Positions 62,002 to 64,000 of a stretch of 64,000 nucleotides of DNA are shown here, in pieces; position 1 is the first letter of the stretch; each line of letters opens with the position of its first letter. The stretch is from contig NZ_CP093280.1 in assembly GCF_026651855.1 (NCBI RefSeq), forward strand, positions 3,760,001 through 3,824,000. Direction: 5' to 3'. The notes below the pieces were generated by a model, which had not been told where the DNA came from, searched no databases, and saw only the letters and a list, made by a program, of their open reading frames with translations. Both the position numbers and the translations under genes were made by a program. Source of the DNA: Pseudomonas silvicola. Its GTDB lineage: Bacteria > Pseudomonadota > Gammaproteobacteria > Pseudomonadales > Pseudomonadaceae.

Positions 62002-63450
62002 ATGCCCCCTGCCTGTTTTCGCCCGTTGCTCCCTTGGCTGTTGATGGCCATGTTGCCCGGCTGCAGCCAATGGGCCAGCCACGAACCCGCGCGCTCGTCG
62101 TTGCCCGCCACCAACCCTTTGCCAGCGTTGCCCGCGCAGGTCAGCAACGCCCCGTTACCCCTGCGCTGGTGGCAGCTGTACCACGAGCCGGCCCTGGACC
62201 AACTTGTACGCAAGGCCCTGGCCCATAATCGTGACCTGGCCCAGGCCAGTGCCCATGCGCAAGCCCTGTTGGCGGGCCTGCGCGAGGCCGATGCCCAGCG
62301 CTGGCCTTCCACCACGCTTGAAATGGGCGCCAGCTACGGCAAGACCGCCGACGACCAGACCCTGGCCAAGGCGACCGGCAGCCATGCGCCCGCCCAGTGG
62401 GAATTCAACCCCGGGCTCGAGCTGGCGTACCAGGTGGATGTGTGGGGCCAGGTGCAACATGCCATCGAACGTGCCCAGGCCAATGCCGAGGCGGCCGCGG
62501 CCGCTGAGGACCAGGTGCGTGTGACCGTGGCGGCACAGACCACGCGGGCCTACGTCGACACCTGTGCCTTGGGCGCCCGCGCCACCGTGCAGCGTCAGTC
62601 GCTGGCGGTGTTGGCTGATAGCGTCAGGTTGCTGGAACGCCAGCGCCGAGCTGGGTTGGTGACCGACTTCGAGGTGTCGCGCATGCAGGCCCTGCAAGGC
62701 CAGGTCCAGGCGGTGTTGCCGATGCTGGAGGCACGTCGGCAGGCAGCGGTGTTCGAACTGGCGACGCTGACGGGCAACGCAGCGCCGTCGCCGGTCAGTT
62801 GCCAGCAGGTGCCGCGGTTGAGCGCCGAGCTGCCGGTGGGGGATGGCTGGCAATGGTTGGCGCGGCGCCCGGATATCCGCCAGGCCCAGCGTGAATTGCA
62901 AGCTGCCAGCCTGCGGGTGGACATCACCCAGGCCGACCTGTACCCCAAGGTCAGTTTCGGTGCCTCACTGACGTCTTCCAGCCACCCGTTGAACGAGCTG
63001 GGTGACAGCCACGCGGTGATGTTCGGCATCGGCCCGCTGATCAGTTGGCAGTTTCCCAACCGTGCTGCCAACCGCGCCCGGGTCGACCAGGCCCGAGCCC
63101 AGGAGCAGGGCCAGGTGGCCCGGTTCGATGCTCAAGTGCTCGGCGCGCTGCAGCAGGTGCGCCAGGCCCTGGTGCTCTACGACGGCGAGCGCCAGCGCCA
63201 TGCCGCGCTGGCTCAGGCGCTGAGTAGCAGCCAGCGGGCCTTTGACCTGGCCCAGCGCAACTATCGCGCCGGTGCCCTGGACTTTCTCGATGTGCTCGAC
63301 AGCGAGCGTGAACTCATCACCCTGCAAGCCGGCCTGGCCGATGCCGACGGCCAGTTGCTGCAACGCCAGATAGACCTGTTCGCCGCCCTGGGGGGCGGCT
63401 GGCAGCGCGACGACCCCTCCCTTTCCACTGCTGACGGAACCGCACCATGA
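62002..63450 (+). CDS. Outer-membrane efflux lipoprotein (OprM/NodT family)
   Basis: 482 aa, lipobox MLPGC (C21). TolC-type repeats with RALAHNRDLAQASAHAQALLAGLREA and ALGGGWQRD near the C-terminus. Pairs with the following HlyD-type adaptor (overlap ATGA), so this is a second, EmrAB-like export system in which the channel gene comes first. AAAGG-like sequence precedes the ATG. Confidence 0.9.
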   Translation: MPPACFRPLLPWLLMAMLPGCSQWASHEPARSSLPATNPLPALPAQVSNAPLPLRWWQLYHEPALDQLVRKALAHNRDLAQASAHAQALLAGLREADAQRWPSTTLEMGASYGKTADDQTLAKATGSHAPAQWEFNPGLELAYQVDVWGQVQHAIERAQANAEAAAAAEDQVRVTVAAQTTRAYVDTCALGARATVQRQSLAVLADSVRLLERQRRAGLVTDFEVSRMQALQGQVQAVLPMLEARRQAAVFELATLTGNAAPSPVSCQQVPRLSAELPVGDGWQWLARRPDIRQAQRELQAASLRVDITQADLYPKVSFGASLTSSSHPLNELGDSHAVMFGIGPLISWQFPNRAANRARVDQARAQEQGQVARFDAQVLGALQQVRQALVLYDGERQRHAALAQALSSSQRAFDLAQRNYRAGALDFLDVLDSERELITLQAGLADADGQLLQRQIDLFAALGGGWQRDDPSLSTADGTAP

Positions 63451-64000
63451 ACATTGCCGCCCATGACATCGACCACAGTGAGGCCCAGGCTCTGCGCCTG
63501 CGCCGCAAGCGCCGGTTGCAACTGGGGGCCGGGGCGCTGGGGCTCTGCGCAGCGGTGACCGTGGCGGGGTACTGGTGGCTGGAGGGCCGTTTCCTGGAAA
63601 GCACCGACGATGCCTACGTACGCGCCGACTGGGTGCCGGTCAGTGCTCGCATCAATGGCTACGTCGCGCAGGTGCTGGTGGCCGACGACCAGCCAGTGAA
63701 AGCCGGGCAAGTGCTGGTGCGCATGGACGACCGCGACTACCTGGCCCACCGTGATCAGGCTCGTGCGGCCGTCGCCGAAGCCGATGCCGCCGCGCTGGCC
63801 GGCCAGGCCAGCCTGGCCGTGGCCCACGACCGGGTCGCCGAGCAGCAGGCTGCCATCGCCCAGGCCGCCGCCCAGGCCCAGGGCAGCCGGGCCGAACTCC
63901 AGCGGGCCAGCCTCGACCGCCAGCGTTATCAGGGCCTGGTGCATGACCAGGCCGCCAGCGCCCAGCGCCTGGAAAGCGCCGAATCCAGTTTCGCCCAGGC
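63447..64000 (+). CDS. HlyD/EmrA-family membrane-fusion protein (3' end outside window)
   Basis: The first 184 residues are visible. One transmembrane helix about 24-46 (LQLGAGALGLCAAVTVAGYWWLEGRF), then STDDAYVRADWVPVSARINGYVAQVLVADDQPVKAGQVLVRMDDRDY, the biotinyl-lipoyl-like half-motif of EmrA adaptors, and a long Ala/Gln-rich coiled coil. Adaptor for an MFS-type exporter (EmrB-like), expected just beyond the edge. Partial. Confidence 0.9.
   Translation, partial: MNIAAHDIDHSEAQALRLRRKRRLQLGAGALGLCAAVTVAGYWWLEGRFLESTDDAYVRADWVPVSARINGYVAQVLVADDQPVKAGQVLVRMDDRDYLAHRDQARAAVAEADAAALAGQASLAVAHDRVAEQQAAIAQAAAQAQGSRAELQRASLDRQRYQGLVHDQAASAQRLESAESSFAQ

Overview
The window looks like a high-GC gammaproteobacterial chromosome, almost certainly Pseudomonas (P. 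putida / P. fluorescens type). The evidence is a MexAB-OprM/Ttg-type RND operon, a REP-associated tyrosine transposase with its REPIN hairpins, MesD/MesX folate-independent methionine synthase, a DUF6555 protein, and many LysR, AraC and GntR regulators. The first ~1.4 kb and the neighbourhood of the peptide-synthetase genes (about 35.0-37.2 kb) look visibly more AT-rich than the rest, which suggests acquired DNA. No rRNA, convincing tRNA or CRISPR array was seen.

Layout. 0-1.4 kb: the 3' end of an unidentified gene plus two small envelope proteins. 1.4-3.55 kb: mesX-mesD behind a MetR-like box. 3.6-7.9 kb: a lipoprotein with a lytic-transglycosylase-like domain, a small secreted protein, a double carboxymuconolactone-decarboxylase-domain protein, and an aldo/keto reductase divergent from a LysR regulator with a perfect inverted repeat between them. 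7.9-17.1 kb: an eight-gene minus-strand operon (amidase, cyclic-imide-hydrolase-like deacetylase-fold enzyme, MFS carrier, two SDRs, a small MCGLCG protein, a COG0523 GTPase, a solute-binding protein without signal peptide) opposite a GntR regulator with two winged helices. My reading is a cyclic-imide or related cyclic-amide catabolic island. 17.7-19.8 kb: a PAS-PAS-GGDEF-EAL protein. 19.9-25.2 kb: a nitrogen-scavenging operon with a sigma-54 promoter, a twin-hexaloop leader typical of ANTAR targets, an AmiC-like sensor, an AmiR-like antiterminator, an NCS1 permease and a tandem nitrilase-fold hydrolase whose second active site has lost its cysteine.

25.3-28.1 kb holds small housekeeping and hypothetical genes and inverted REP-like elements. 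28.1-36.9 kb is a compact biosynthetic locus: a single-module NRPS (adenylation - carrier - epimerization - thioester reductase; my hand-read specificity code resembles aspartate/asparagine), a WelO5-like Fe/2OG oxygenase with an intact HxD triad, two SDRs, an EamA exporter and a LysR regulator. This is the best candidate here for an undescribed system. 37.2-44.1 kb: a HAD phosphatase, a small secreted protein and the three-gene RND efflux operon. 44.1-45.6 kb: a RAYT transposase flanked by four REPINs, with upstream spacers that look like internally deleted RAYT copies.

45.6-64 kb is mixed core and accessory DNA: an Asp-rich secreted protein, a succinate-semialdehyde-dehydrogenase-like enzyme divergent from a LysR regulator, a DUF815 ATPase, two AraC regulators, a panE-like/TetR/GNAT operon, a ClpP-like protease, a KGG stress protein, a fused EgtB-EgtD ergothioneine enzyme, DUF1810, a histidine kinase lacking its ATPase domain, an SDR, a serine/threonine-type permease, a deoxyribosyltransferase-like protein, and the start of an EmrA/OprM-type efflux operon that runs off the right edge.
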